Shown one piece after another: positions 1 through 12,500 of a stretch of 64,000 bases of DNA. The position numbers were made by a program, and so were the translations under genes. The DNA is from Phocoena phocoena. Taxonomy: Eukaryota > Chordata > Mammalia > Artiodactyla > Phocoenidae. The stretch covers positions 2,094,501 through 2,158,500 of the forward strand of contig NW_027077440.1 in the NCBI RefSeq assembly GCF_963924675.1, written 5' to 3'. Under the pieces are notes generated by a model. That model was not told where the DNA came from and did not search any database. It worked only from the letters and a program-made list of their open reading frames with translations. Each line of letters starts with the position of its first letter. The stretch's first letter is position 1.

Positions 1-616
1 CCAGAGTATGGTCCACCGTGTGATTGGGAAACGATTTAAAATGCATCTCAGTTTTCGTATCCTGGTCCTCGGGTTAACCATTCCAGATGCTTTACTAACA
101 ATCTCCCCGCTTGGAGAGTCAGCGCCTTTAACCTCGTATTTGGCACAGCTTGCAAGTTCTGTGCAAGATGAACAGGAATAGGGAGAACCAATGAGAGACT
201 AGCTGTAGGTGTCTGCTCGGGCAAATGTAACGCTCATTGCCGACCAGGAAGAGGAATTAAACAAAGGCTCAGCGTGCCCTGCCGGAAACAGATTAGGGCC
301 TGAAGCAATCCTGCGGTTTTGGGCCCAGCTCACAAGAAAGCGAGTTGAAGAAAGGAGCTCAGGGGCACTGTAATTCACAAACCTGCAGAGTTATAAATGA
401 CAGCTATCCTCCAAAAATATATTGAAGTAAGCCTGCGAAGGGGACTTGAAAGCGGGACAGAATTTCAGGAAAACGATTGCAGGGGGTAGACTGGAATTGC
501 CCTGAAAGCATAGGAAAAGAGGCACAACGTCGACAATGATGCACTTGGCCGAAAACGGCGTATGCATTTTATCCTGAATATATTCAGGAAAAAACGCATA
601 CGCCCTTTTTGGCCAA

Positions 617-1503
617 CCAAGCAAGCCTGTAAAGGAAATCTGCACTACAATGAAGTCTCACTGCCCCCAGGGCAAAAGGGTCATCTGAAAAAAGTGTAAA
701 ATCCAGAAAGGTAGGACAGGATATGGAGAACAGGGAGCCCTGTTATGCTGATTGGCAGGATGTAAATTGCCAACAGCCACCCTGGAGAAGTGTATGGTGT
801 TTCCTGAAACACGTAAGAAATAAAGCAACACAGCCTATGGCAATTGCACTTATGGTCTTATTGCTTAGGGAAATTAAAATCAAAAACAGAGAGTCACCCC
901 AACATTTGGGACGGCTGTGTTCCCAAGAAGCTCGTCTACAGTACCAGGTAAATATCCCAGAAATCAAAAAATGGATAAAGAAGTTGTGGCACGTACGTGC
1001 AATGCAATATCACTCAGCAATGAAATCTGTGTCATCAGGCCCGTAGCGGCATAGTGAGTGGATGCAGGTACGGTGATTCTACGTGAACTACATCACACAG
1101 AAAAAGAAACATCATAAGATATCACTTATACACGGAATGTAAACTTGACTACACATGAACTGAATTACAAAACAGAACAGCGTCTCAAATTTAGAAAACC
1201 AACTAGTGATTGCTTATGGGGAAAGGTGCGTTGGGGTGCTGCATAAAACCAGAGACTGAAATTGGCACAGATAACTTTCCATAAGCCAAATATATAATAG
1301 ACAAGACCTACTCCTTGCTCAACGAAATGGACCCAACACCACATATTCAACGCCTAGGAATATACCTGACTAGGAAGAATCTTAAAACCCATGGATATAT
1401 ATGTCTCCGTAAGAGAATCAAGCGTGTGTACAGCGGCCGAAACGCAGCAGTGAAAATCCGATAAATCCCATTATCAAAAAAATTTCGAAAACAAAACACA
1501 AAG
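617..1503 (+). repeat. L1-derived half of the satellite monomer (shown in the first copy)
   Basis: From just after the palindrome to an A-rich stretch near 1470-1503 the monomer follows the order of a LINE-1 3' end: ORF2 C-terminus, then 3'UTR, then tail. A frame at 723-1046 ends with WIKKLWHVRAMQYHSAMK, which parallels the ORF2p C-terminal block WIKKMWHIYTMEYYSALK readable in the L1 at 37280-37492. The nucleotide sequence also parallels the L1 at 43798-44525, for example the gggaatgtaaattg-like segment and the gtaagtcagaaagag-like segment. This is an ancient, heavily diverged L1 fragment captured into the monomer. An L1 origin of cetacean satellites is already known in the literature. The other ~860 bp of the monomer is of unrecognised origin. 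Confidence 0.72.
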
Positions 1504-2290
1504 ACAGTGAAATAGAGAGCAATTCTTAAATAATTCACTCAGGGCATGTGATGCAACCGGGATTGACCACATCTACACCCAGAGCTGGTTGAGACATAAG
1601 GCTGGACACTTCAGGCTGATAGCATTGGTGAGTTTCGGTGAGCAAATGCAGACCCTTTGAAGTCATACTGCATGGTACGTATTCCATGGGTCCCAACTCT
1701 TCAGGTTCAAGGGATTCTTCCTCCAGCTAAAACATGCATGGGAAACCCACAGTATGGTCCCCCGTGTGATTGGGAAACGATTTAAAATGCATCTTAGTTT
1801 TCGTATCCTGGTCCTCGGGTTCACCATTCCAGACGCTTTACTAACACTCTCCCAGTTTGGAGAGTCAGTGCCTTTAACCTCCTGTTTGGCACAGCTTGCA
1901 ATTTCTGTGCAAGATGAACAGGAATAGGGAGAACCAATGAGAGACTAGCTGTAGGTGTCTGCACGGGCAAATGTAACGCTCATTGCCCACCAGAAAGAGG
2001 AATTAAACAAAGGCTCAGTGTGCCCTGCTGGAAACAGATTAGGGCCTGAAGCAATCCTGCGGTTTTGTGCCCAGCTCACAAGAAAGCGAGTTGAAGATAG
2101 GAGCTCAGGGCCACTGTAATTCACAAACTTGCAGAGTTATAAATGACAGCTATCCTCCAAAAATATATTGAAGTAAGCCTGCGAAGGGGACTTGAAAGCA
2201 GGGCAGAATTTCAGGAAAACGATTGCAGGGGGCAGACTGGAATTGCCCTGAAAGCATAGGAAAAGAGGCACAACGTCGACAATGATGCAC

Positions 2291-2362
2291 TTGGCCAAAA
2301 AGTGCGTATGCGTTTTTTCCTGAATATATTCAGGAAAAAACGCATACGCACTTTTTGCCCAA
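2291..2362. repeat. Satellite palindrome, copy 2, with a paired substitution
   Basis: This is the 72-bp palindrome position in the second monomer. Relative to the majority form, the left arm has G to T (aagtgcg) and the right arm has the complementary C to A (cgcactt), so the arms still pair there. One mismatch remains near the outer right end, where the right arm reads gccca. Confidence 0.85.
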
Positions 2363-5300
2363 ACAAGCAAGCCTGTAAAGGAAATCTGCACTACAATGAA
2401 CTCTCACTGCCCCCTGGGCAAAAGGGCCATCTGAAAAAAGTGTAAAATCCAGAAAGGTAGGACAGGATATGGAGAACAGGGAGCCTTGTTATGCTGATTG
2501 GCAGGATGTAAATTGCCAACAGCCACCCTGGAGAAGTGTATGGTGTTTCCTGAAACACGTAAGAAACAAAGCAACACAGCCTATGGCACTTCCACTTATG
2601 GTCCTATAGCTTACGGAAATTAAAATCAAAAACAGACAGCCACCCCAATATTTGGGATGGCTGTGTTCACAAGAAGCTCGTCTACAGTATCAGGTAAATA
2701 TCCCAGAAAGCAAAAAATGGATAAAGAAGTTGTGGCACGTACGTACAATGCAATATCACTCAGCAATGAAATCTGTGTCATCAGGCCCGTAGCGGCATAG
2801 TGAGTGGATGCAGGTACGGTGATTCTACGTGAACTACGTCACACAGAAAAAGAAACATCATAAGATATCACTAATACACGGAATGTAAACTTGACTACAC
2901 ATGAACTGAATTACAAAACAGAACAGGGTCTCAAATTTAGAAAACCAACTAGTGCTTGCTTATGGGGAAAGGTGCGTTGGGGTGCTGCATAAAACCAGAG
3001 ACTGAAATTAGCACAGATAACTTTCCATAAGCCAAATATGTAATAGACAAGACCTACTCCTTGCTCAACGAAATGGACCCAACACCACATATTCAACGCC
3101 TAGGAATATACCTGACTAGGAAGAATCTTAAAACCCATGGATATATATGTCTCCATAAGAGAATCAAGCGTGTGTACAGCGGCATAAACGCAGCAGTGAA
3201 AATCCGCTAAATCCCATTATCAAAATAAATTTCGAAAACAAAACACAAAGACAGTGAAATAGAGAGCAATTCTTAAATAATTCACTCAGGGCATGTGATG
3301 CAACCGGGATTGACCACATCTACACCCAGAGCCGGTTGAGACATAAGGCTGGACACTTCAGGCTGATAGCATTGGTGAGTTTCGGTGAGCAAATGCAGAC
3401 CCTTTGAAGTCATACTGCATGGTACCCATTCCATGGGTCCCAACTCTCCAGGTTCAAGGGATTCTTCCTCCAGCTAAAATATGCATGGGAAACCCAGAGT
3501 ATCGTCCACCGTGTGATTGGGAAACGATTTAAAATGCATCTCAATTTTCGTATCCTGGTCCTCGGGTTCACCATTCCAGACGCATTACTAACACTCTCCC
3601 CGCTTGCAGAGTCAGTGCCTTTAACCTCCTGTTTGGCACAGTTTGCAATTTCTGTGCAAGATGAACAGGAATAGGGAGAACCAATGAGAGACTAGCTGTA
3701 GGTGTCTGCACGGACAAATGTAACACTCATTGCCCACTAGGAAGAGGAATTAAACAAAGACTCAGTGTGCACTGCTGGAAACAGATTAGGGCCTGAAGCA
3801 ATCCTGCGGTTTTTTGCCCAGCTCAGAAGAAAGCGAGTTGAAGAAAGGAGCTCAGGGGCACTGTAATTCACAAACCTGCAGAGTTATAAATGACAGCTAT
3901 CCTCCAAAAATATATTGAAGTAAGACTGCGAAGGGGACTTGAAAGCAGGGTAGAATTTCAGGAAAACGACTGCAGGGGGTAGACTGGAATTGCCCTGAAA
4001 GCATAGGAAAAGAGGCACAAGGTCGACAATAATGCACTTGGCCAAAAAGGGCGTATGCGTTTTTTCCTGAATATATTCAGGAAAAAACGCATACGCACTT
4101 TTTGGCCTACCAAGCAAGCCTGTAAAGGAAATCTGCACTACAATGAAGTCTCACTGCCCCCCGGGCAAAAGGGCCATCTGAAAAAAGTGTAAAATCCAGA
4201 AAGATAGGACTGGATATGGAGAACAGGGAGCCTTGTTATGCTGATTGGCAGGATGTAAATTGCCAGCAGCCACCCTGGAGAAGTGTATGGTGTTTCCTGA
4301 AACACTTAAGAAATAAAGCAACACAGCCTATGGCAATTGCATTTATGGTCCTATTGCTTAGGGAAATTAAAATCAAAAACAGAGAGCCACCCCAAAGTTT
4401 GGGACGGCTGTGTTCCCAAGAAGCTCATCTACAGTACCAGGTAAATATCCCAGGAAGCAAAAAATGGATAAAGAAGTTGTGGCACGTACGTGCAATGAAA
4501 TATCACTCAGCAATGAAATCTGTGTCATCAGGCCCGTAGGGGGATAGTGAGTGGATGCAGGTACGGTGATTCTACGTGAACTACGTCACACAGAAAAAGA
4601 AACATCATAAGATATCACTAATACACGGAATGTAAACTTGACTACACAGGAACTGAATTAGAAAACAGGACAGGGTCTCAAATTTAGGTAACCAACTAGT
4701 GCTTCCTTATGGGGAAAGGTGCCTTACGGTGCTGCATAATACCAGAGACTGAAATTAGCACAGATAACATCCCATAAGCCAAATATGTAATAGACAAGAC
4801 CTACTCCTTGCTCAACGAAATGGACTCAACACCACATATTTAACGCCTAGGAATATACCTGACTAGGAAGAATCTTAAAACCCATGGATTTATATGTCTC
4901 CATAAGAGAATCAAGCGTGTGTACAGCGGCATAAACGCAGCAGTGAAAATCCGATAAATCACATTATCAAAATAAATTTCAAAAACAAAACACAAAGACA
5001 GTGAAATAGAGAGCAATTCTTAAATAATTCACTCAGGGCATGTGATGCAACCGGGATTTATCACATCTACACCCAGAGCTGGTTGAGACATAAGGCTGGA
5101 CACTTCAGGCTGATAGCATTGGTGAGTTTCGGTGAGCAAATGCAGACCCTTTGAAGTCATACTGCATGGTACCCATTCCATGGGTCCCAACTCTCCAGGT
5201 TCAAGGGATTCTTCCTCCAGCTAAAACATGCATGGGAAACCCAGAGTATTGTCCACCGTGTGATTGGGTAACGATTTAAAATGCATCTCAGTTTTCGTAT

Positions 5301-5784
5301 CCTGGTCCTCGGGTTCACCATTCCAGATGCTTTACGAACACTCTCCCCGCTTGGAGAGTCAGTGCCTTTAACCTCCACTTTGGCACAGCTTGCAATTTCT
5401 GTGCAAGATGAACAGGAATAGGGAGAACCTATGAGAGACTAGCTGTAGGTGTCTGCACGGCCAAATGTAACGCTCATTGCCCACCAGGAAGAGGAATTAA
5501 ACAAAGGCTCAGTGTGCCCTGCTGGAAACAGATTAGGGCCTGAAGCAATCCTGCGGTTTTGTGCCCAGCTCACAAGAAAGCGAGTTGAAGAAAGGAGCTC
5601 AGGGGCACTGTAATTCACAAACCTGCAGAGTTATAAATGACAGCTATCCTCCAAAAATATATTGAAGTAAGCTTGTGAAGGGGACTTGAAAGCGGGGCAG
5701 AATTGCAGGAAAACGATTGCAGGGGGTAGACTGGAATTGCCCTGAAAGCATAGGAAAAGAGGCACAACGTCGACAATGATGCAC

Positions 5785-5856
5785 TTGGCCAAAAATGGCG
5801 TAGGCGTTTTTTCCTGAATATATTCAGGAAAAAACGCCTACGCCCTTTTTGGCCAA
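5785..5856. repeat. Satellite palindrome, copy 4, with a different paired substitution
   Basis: The left arm reads gtaggcg and the right arm cgcctac. Both differ from the majority form (gtatgcg / cgcatac) at the same paired position, so base pairing is kept. A second change (aaaatgg on the left) is not matched on the right. Confidence 0.85.
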
Positions 5857-6539
5857 CCAAGCAAGCCTGTAAAGGAAATCTGCACTACAATGAAATCTCA
5901 CTGCCCCCCCCCCGGGCAAAAGGGCCATCTGAAAAAAGTGTAATATCCAGAAAGGTAGGACAGGATATGGAGAACAGGGAGCCTTGTTATGCTGATTGGC
6001 AGGATGTAAATTGTGATCTGCCACCCTGGAGAAGTGTATGGTGTTTCCTGAAACACATAAGAAATAAAGCAACACAGCCTATGGCAATTGCACTTATGGT
6101 CCTATTGCTTAGGGAAAATAAAATCAAAAACAGAGCCACCCCAAAGTTTGGGACGGCTGTATTCCCAAGAAGCTCGTCTACAGTACCAGGTAAATATCCC
6201 TGAAAGCAAAAAATGGATAAAGAAGTTGTGGCACGTACGTGCAATGCAATATCACTCAGCAATGAAATCTGTGTCATCAGGCCCGTAGCGGCATAGTGAG
6301 TGGATGCAGGTACGGTGATTCTACGTGAAATACGTCACACAGAAAAATAAACATCATAAGATATCATTAATACATGGAATGTAAACTTGACTACTCATGA
6401 ACTGAATTACAAAACAGAACAGGGTCTCAAATTTAGAAAACCAACTAGTGCTTGCTTATGGGGAAAGGTGCGTTGGGGTGCTGCATAAAACCAGAGACTG
6501 AAATTAGCACAGATAACATTCCATAAGCCAAATATGTAA

Positions 6540-9500
6540 TAGACAAGACCTACTCCTTGCTCAACGAAATGGACTCAACAGCACATATTCAACGCCTAGG
6601 AATATACCTGACTAGGAAGAATCTTAAAACCCATGGATATATATGTCTCCGTAAGAGAATCAAGCGTGTGCACAGCGGCCGAAACGCAGCATTGAAAATC
6701 CGATAAATCCCATTATCAAAATAAATTTCAAAAACAAAACACAAAGACAGTGAAATAGAGAGCAATTCTTAAATAATTCACTCAGGGCATGTGATGCAAC
6801 CGGGATTTACCACATCTACACCCAGAGCTGGTTGAGACATAAGGCTGGACACTTCAGGCTGATAGCATTGGTGAGTTTTGGTGAGCAAATGCAGACCCTT
6901 TGAAGTCATACTGCATGATACCCATTCCATGGGTCCCAACTCTCCAGGTTCAAGGCATTCTTCCTCCCGCTAAACATGCATGGGAAACCCAGAGTACCGT
7001 CCACCGTGTGATTGGGAAACGATTTAAAATGCATCTCAGTTTTCGTATCCTGGTCCTCGGGTTCACCATTCCAGATGCTTTACTAACACTCTCCCCGCTT
7101 TGAGAGTCAGTGCCTTTAACCTCCTGTTTGGCGCAGCTTGCAATTTCTGTGCAAAATGAACAGGAATAGGGAGAACCAATGAGAGACTAGCTGTAGGTGT
7201 CTGCACGGGCAAATGTAACGCTCATTTCCCACCAAGAAGAGGAATTAACCAAAGGCTCAGCATGCCCTGCTGGAAACAGATTAGGGCCTGAAGCAATCCT
7301 GCGGTTTTGTGCCCAGCTCACAAGAAAGCGAGTTGAAGAAAGGAGCTCAGGGGCACTGTAATTCACAAACCTGCAGTTATAAATGACAGCTATCCTCCAA
7401 AAATATATTGAAGTAAGACTGCGAAGGGGACTTGAAAGCGGGGCCGAATTTCAGGAAAACGATTGCAGGGGTTAGACTGGAATTGCCCTGAAAGCATAGG
7501 AAAAGAGGCAGAACGTCGACAATGATGCACTTGGGCAAAAAGGGCGTATGCGTTTTTTCCTGAATATATTCAGGAAAAAACGCATACGCCCTTATTGGCC
7601 AACCAAGCAAGCCTGTAAAGGAAATCTGCTCTACAATGAAGTCTCACTGCCCCCCGGGCAAAAAGGCCAGCTGAAAAAAGTGTAAAATCCAGAAAGGTAG
7701 GACAGGATATGGAGAACAGGGAGCCTTGTAATGCTGATTGGCAGGATGTAAATTGCCAACAGCCACATTGGAGAAGTGTATGGTGTTTCCTGAAACACGT
7801 AAGAAATAAAGCAACACAGCCTATGGCTATTGCACTTATGGTCCTATTCCTTAGGGATATTAAAATCAAAAACAGAGAGCCACCCCAAAGTTTGGGACGG
7901 CTGTGTTCCCAAGAAGCTCGTCTACAGTACCAGGTAAATATCCCAGAAAGCAAAAAATGGATAAAGAAGTTGTGGCACGTACGTACAATGCAATATCACT
8001 CAGCAATGAAATCTGTGTCATCAGGCCCTTAGCGGCATAGTGAGTGGATGCAGGTACGGTGATTCTACGTGAACTATGTCACACAGTAAAAGAAATATCA
8101 TAAGATATCACTAATACACGGAATGTAAACTTGACTACACATGAACTGAATTACGAAACAGAAAAGGGTCTAAAATTTAGAAAACCAACTAGTGCTTGCT
8201 TATGGGGAAAGGTGCGTTGGGGTGCTGCATAAAACCAGAGACTGAAATTAGCACAGATAACATTCCATAAGCCAAATATGTAATAGACAAGACCTACTCC
8301 TTGCTCAACGAAATGGACTCAACAGCACATATTCAACGCCTAGGAATATACCTGACTAGGAAGAATCTTAAAACCCATGGATATATATGTCTCCGTAAGA
8401 GAATCAAGCGTGTGCACAGCGGCCGAAACGCAGCATTGAAAATCCGCTAAATCCCATTATCAAAATAAATTTCAAAAACAAAACACAAAGACAGTGAAAT
8501 AGAGAGCAATTCTTAAATAATTCACTCAGGGCATGTGATGCAACCGGGATTTACCACATCTACACCCAGAGCTGGTTGAGACATAAGGCTGGACACTTCA
8601 GGCTGATAGCATTGGTGAGTTTTGGTGAGCAAATGCAGACCCTTTGAAGTCATACTGCATGATACCCATTCCATGGGTCCCAACTCTCCAGGTTCAAGGC
8701 ATTCTTCCTCCCGCTAAACATGCATGGGAAACCCAGAGTACCGTCCACCGTGTGATTGGGAAACGATTTAAAATGCATCTCAGTTTTCGTATCCTGGTCC
8801 TCGGGTTCACCATTCCAGATGCTTTACTAACACTCTCCCCGCTTGGAGAGTCAGTGCCTTTAACCTCCTGTTTGGCACAGCTTGCAATTTCTGTGCAAAA
8901 TGAACAGGAATAGGGAGAACCAATGAGAGACTAGCTGTAGGTGTCTGCACGGGCAAATGTAACGCTCATTTCCCACCACGAAGAGGAATTAACCAAAGGC
9001 TCAGCATGCCCTGCTGGAAACAGATTAGGGCCTGAAGCAATCCTGCGGTTTTGTGCCCAGCTCACAAGAAAGCGAGTTGAAGAAAGGAGCTCAGGGGCAC
9101 TGTAATTCACAAACCTGCAGTTATAAATGACAGCTATCCTCCAAAAATATATTGAAGTAAGACTGCGAAGGGGACTTGAAAGCGGGGCCGAATTTCAGGA
9201 AAACGATTGCAGGGGTTAGACTGGAATTGCCCTGAAAGCATAGGAAAAGAGGCAGAACGTCGACAATGATGCACTTGGGCAAAAAGGGCGTATGCGTTTT
9301 TTCCTGAATATATTCAGGAAAAAACGCATACGCCCTTATTGGCCAACCAAGCAAGCCTGTAAAGGAAATCTGCTCTACAATGAAGTCTCACTGCCCCCCG
9401 GGCAAAAAGGCCAGCTGAAAAAAGTGTAAAATCCAGAAAGGTAGGACAGGATATGGAGAACAGGGAGCCTTGTAATGCTGATTGGCAGGATGTAAATTGC

Positions 9501-12500
9501 CAACAGCCACATTGGAGAAGTGTATGGTGTTTCCTGAAACACGTAAGAAATAAAGCAACACAGCCTATGGCTATTGCACTTATGGTCCTATTCCTTAGGG
9601 ATATTAAAATCAAAAACAGAGAGCCACCCCAAAGTTTGGGACGGCTGTGTTCCCAAGAAGCTCGTCTACAGTACCAGGTAAATATCCCAGAAAGCAAAAA
9701 ATGGATAAAGAAGTTGTGGCACGTACGTACAATGCAATATCACTCAGCAATGAAATCTGTGTCATCAGGCCCTTAGCGGCATAGTGAGTGGATGCAGGTA
9801 CGGTGATTCTACGTGAACTATGTCACACAGTAAAAGAAATATCATAAGATATCACTAATACAGGGAATGTAAACTTGACTACACATGAACTGAATTACGA
9901 AACAGAAATGGGTCTAAAATTTAGAAAACCAACTAGTGCTTGCTTATGGGGAAAGGTGCGTTGGGGTGCTGCATAAAACCAGAGACTGAAATTAGCACAG
10001 ATAACATTCCATAAGCCAAATATGTAATAGACAAGACCTACTCCTTGCTCAACGAAATGGACTCAACACCACATATTCAACGCCTAGGAATATACCTGAC
10101 TAGGAAGAATCTTAAAACCCATGGATATATATGTCTCTGTAAGAGAATCAAGCGTGTGTACAGCGGCCGAAACGCAGCACTGAAAATTCGATAAATCCCA
10201 TTATCAAAATTAATTTCGAAAACAAAACACAAAGACAGTGAAATAGAGAGCAATTCTTAAATAATTCACTCAGGGCATGTGATGCAACCGAGATTGACCA
10301 CATCTAAACCCAGAGCTGGTTGAGACATAAGGCTGGACACTTCAGGCTGATCGCATTGGTGAGTTTCGGTGAGCAAATGCAGACCCTTTGAAGTCATACT
10401 GCATGGTACCTATTCCATGGGTCCCAACTCTTCAGGTTCAAGGGATTCTTCCTCCAGCTAAAACATGCATGGGAAACCCACAGTATGGTCCACCGTGTGA
10501 TTGGGAAACGATTTAAAATGCATCTCAGTTGTCGTATCCTGGTCCTCGGGTTCACCATTCCAGATGCTTTACTAACACTCTCCCCGCTTGGAGAGTCAGT
10601 GCCTTTAACCTCTTCTTTGGCACAGCTTGCAATTTCTGTGCAACATGAACAGGAATAGGGAGAACCAATGAGAGACTAGCTGTAGGTGTCTGCACGGGCA
10701 AATGTAACGCTCATTTCCCACCAGGAAGAGGAATTAACCAAAGGCTCAGCATGCCCTGCCGGAAACAGATTAGGGCCGGAAGCAATCCTGCGGTTTTGTG
10801 CCCAGCTCACAAGAAAGCGAGTTGAAGAAAGAGCTCAGGGGCACTGTAATTCACAAACCTGCAGAGTTATAAATGACAGCTATCCTCCAAAAATATATTG
10901 AAGTAAGCCTGCGAAGGGGACTTGAAAGCGGGGCAGAATTTCAGGAAAACGATTGCAGGGGGTAGACTGGAATTGCCCTGAAAGCATAGGAAAAGAGGCA
11001 GAACGTTGACAACGATGCACTTGGCCAAAAAGGGCGTATGCGTTTTTTCCTGAATATATTCAGGAAAAAACGCATACGCCATTTTTGGCCAACCAAGCAA
11101 GCTTGTAAAGGAAATCTGCACTAAAATGAAGTCTCACTGCCCCCCGGGCAAAAGGGCCATCTGAAAAAAGTGTAAAATCCAGAAAGGTAGGACAGGATAT
11201 GGAGAACAGGGAGCCTTGTTATGCTGATTGGCAGGATGTAAATTACCAACAGCCACCCTGGAGATGTGTATGGTGTTTCCTGAAACACGTAAGAAATAAA
11301 GCAACACAGCCTATGGCAATTGCACTTATGGTCCTATTGCTTAGGGAAATTAAAATCAAAAACAGAGAGCCACCCCAAAGTTTGGGACGGCTGTGTTCCC
11401 AAGAATCTCGTCTACAGTACCAGGTAAATATCCCAGAAAGCAAAAAATGGATAAAGAAGTTGTGGCACGTACGTGCAATGCAATATCACTCAGCAATGAA
11501 ATCTGGGTCATCAGGCACGTAGCGGCATAGTGAGTGGATGCAGGTACGGTGATTCTACGTGAACTACGTCACACAGAAAAGGAAACATCATAAGATATCA
11601 CTAATACACGGAATGTAAACTTGACTACTCATGAACTGAATTACAAAACAGAACAGGGTCTAAAATTTAGAAAACCAACTAGTGCTTGCTTATGGGGAAA
11701 GGTGCGTTGGGGTGCTGCATAAAACCAGAGACTGAAATTAGCACAGATAACATTCCATATGCCAAATATGTAATAGACAAGACCTACTCCTTGCTCAACG
11801 AAATGGACTCAACAGCACATATTCAACGCCTAGGATTATACCTGACTAGGAAGAATCTTAAAACCCATGGATATATATGTCTCCGTAAGAGAATCAAGCG
11901 TGTGCACAGCGGCCGAAACGCAGCATTGAAAATCCGATAAATCCCATTATCAAAATAAATTTCAAAAACAAAACACAAAGACAGTGAAATAGAGAGCAAT
12001 TCTTAAATAATTCACTCAGGGCATGTGATGCAACCGGGATTTACCACATCTACACCCAGAGCTGGTTGAGACATAAGGCTGGACACTTCAGGCTGATAGC
12101 ATTGGTGAGTTTTGGTGAGCAAATGCAGACCCTTTGAAGTCATACTGCATGATACCCATTCCATGGGTCCCAACTCTCCAGGTTCAAGGCATTCTTCCTC
12201 CCGCTAAACATGCATGGGAAACCCAGAGTACCGTCCACCGTGTGATTGGGAAACGATTTAAAATGCATCTCAGTTTTCGTATCCTGGTCCTCGGGTTCAC
12301 CATTCCAGATGCTTTACTAACACTCTCCCCGCTTGGAGAGTCAGTGCCTTTAACCTCCTGTTTGGCACAGCTTGCAATTTCTGTGCAAAATGAACAGGAA
12401 TAGGGAGAACCAATGAGAGACTAGCTGTAGGTGTCTGCACGGGCAAATGTAACACTCATTTCCCACCACGAAGAGGAATTAACCAAAGACTCAGCATGCC

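Noticed and set aside
391..645. An 84-codon minus-strand frame present in most monomers.
   Set aside because: It runs through the palindrome and changes length freely between copies. It is a by-product of repeating one sequence.
723..1046. A 107-codon plus-strand frame recurring in many monomers (for example 4216-4539, 7709-8032, 14689-15012, 18181-18504).
   Set aside because: It is the decayed L1 ORF2 C-terminus inside the satellite. Subfamily II copies carry a stop in it, and there is no sign of selection beyond repeat homogenisation.
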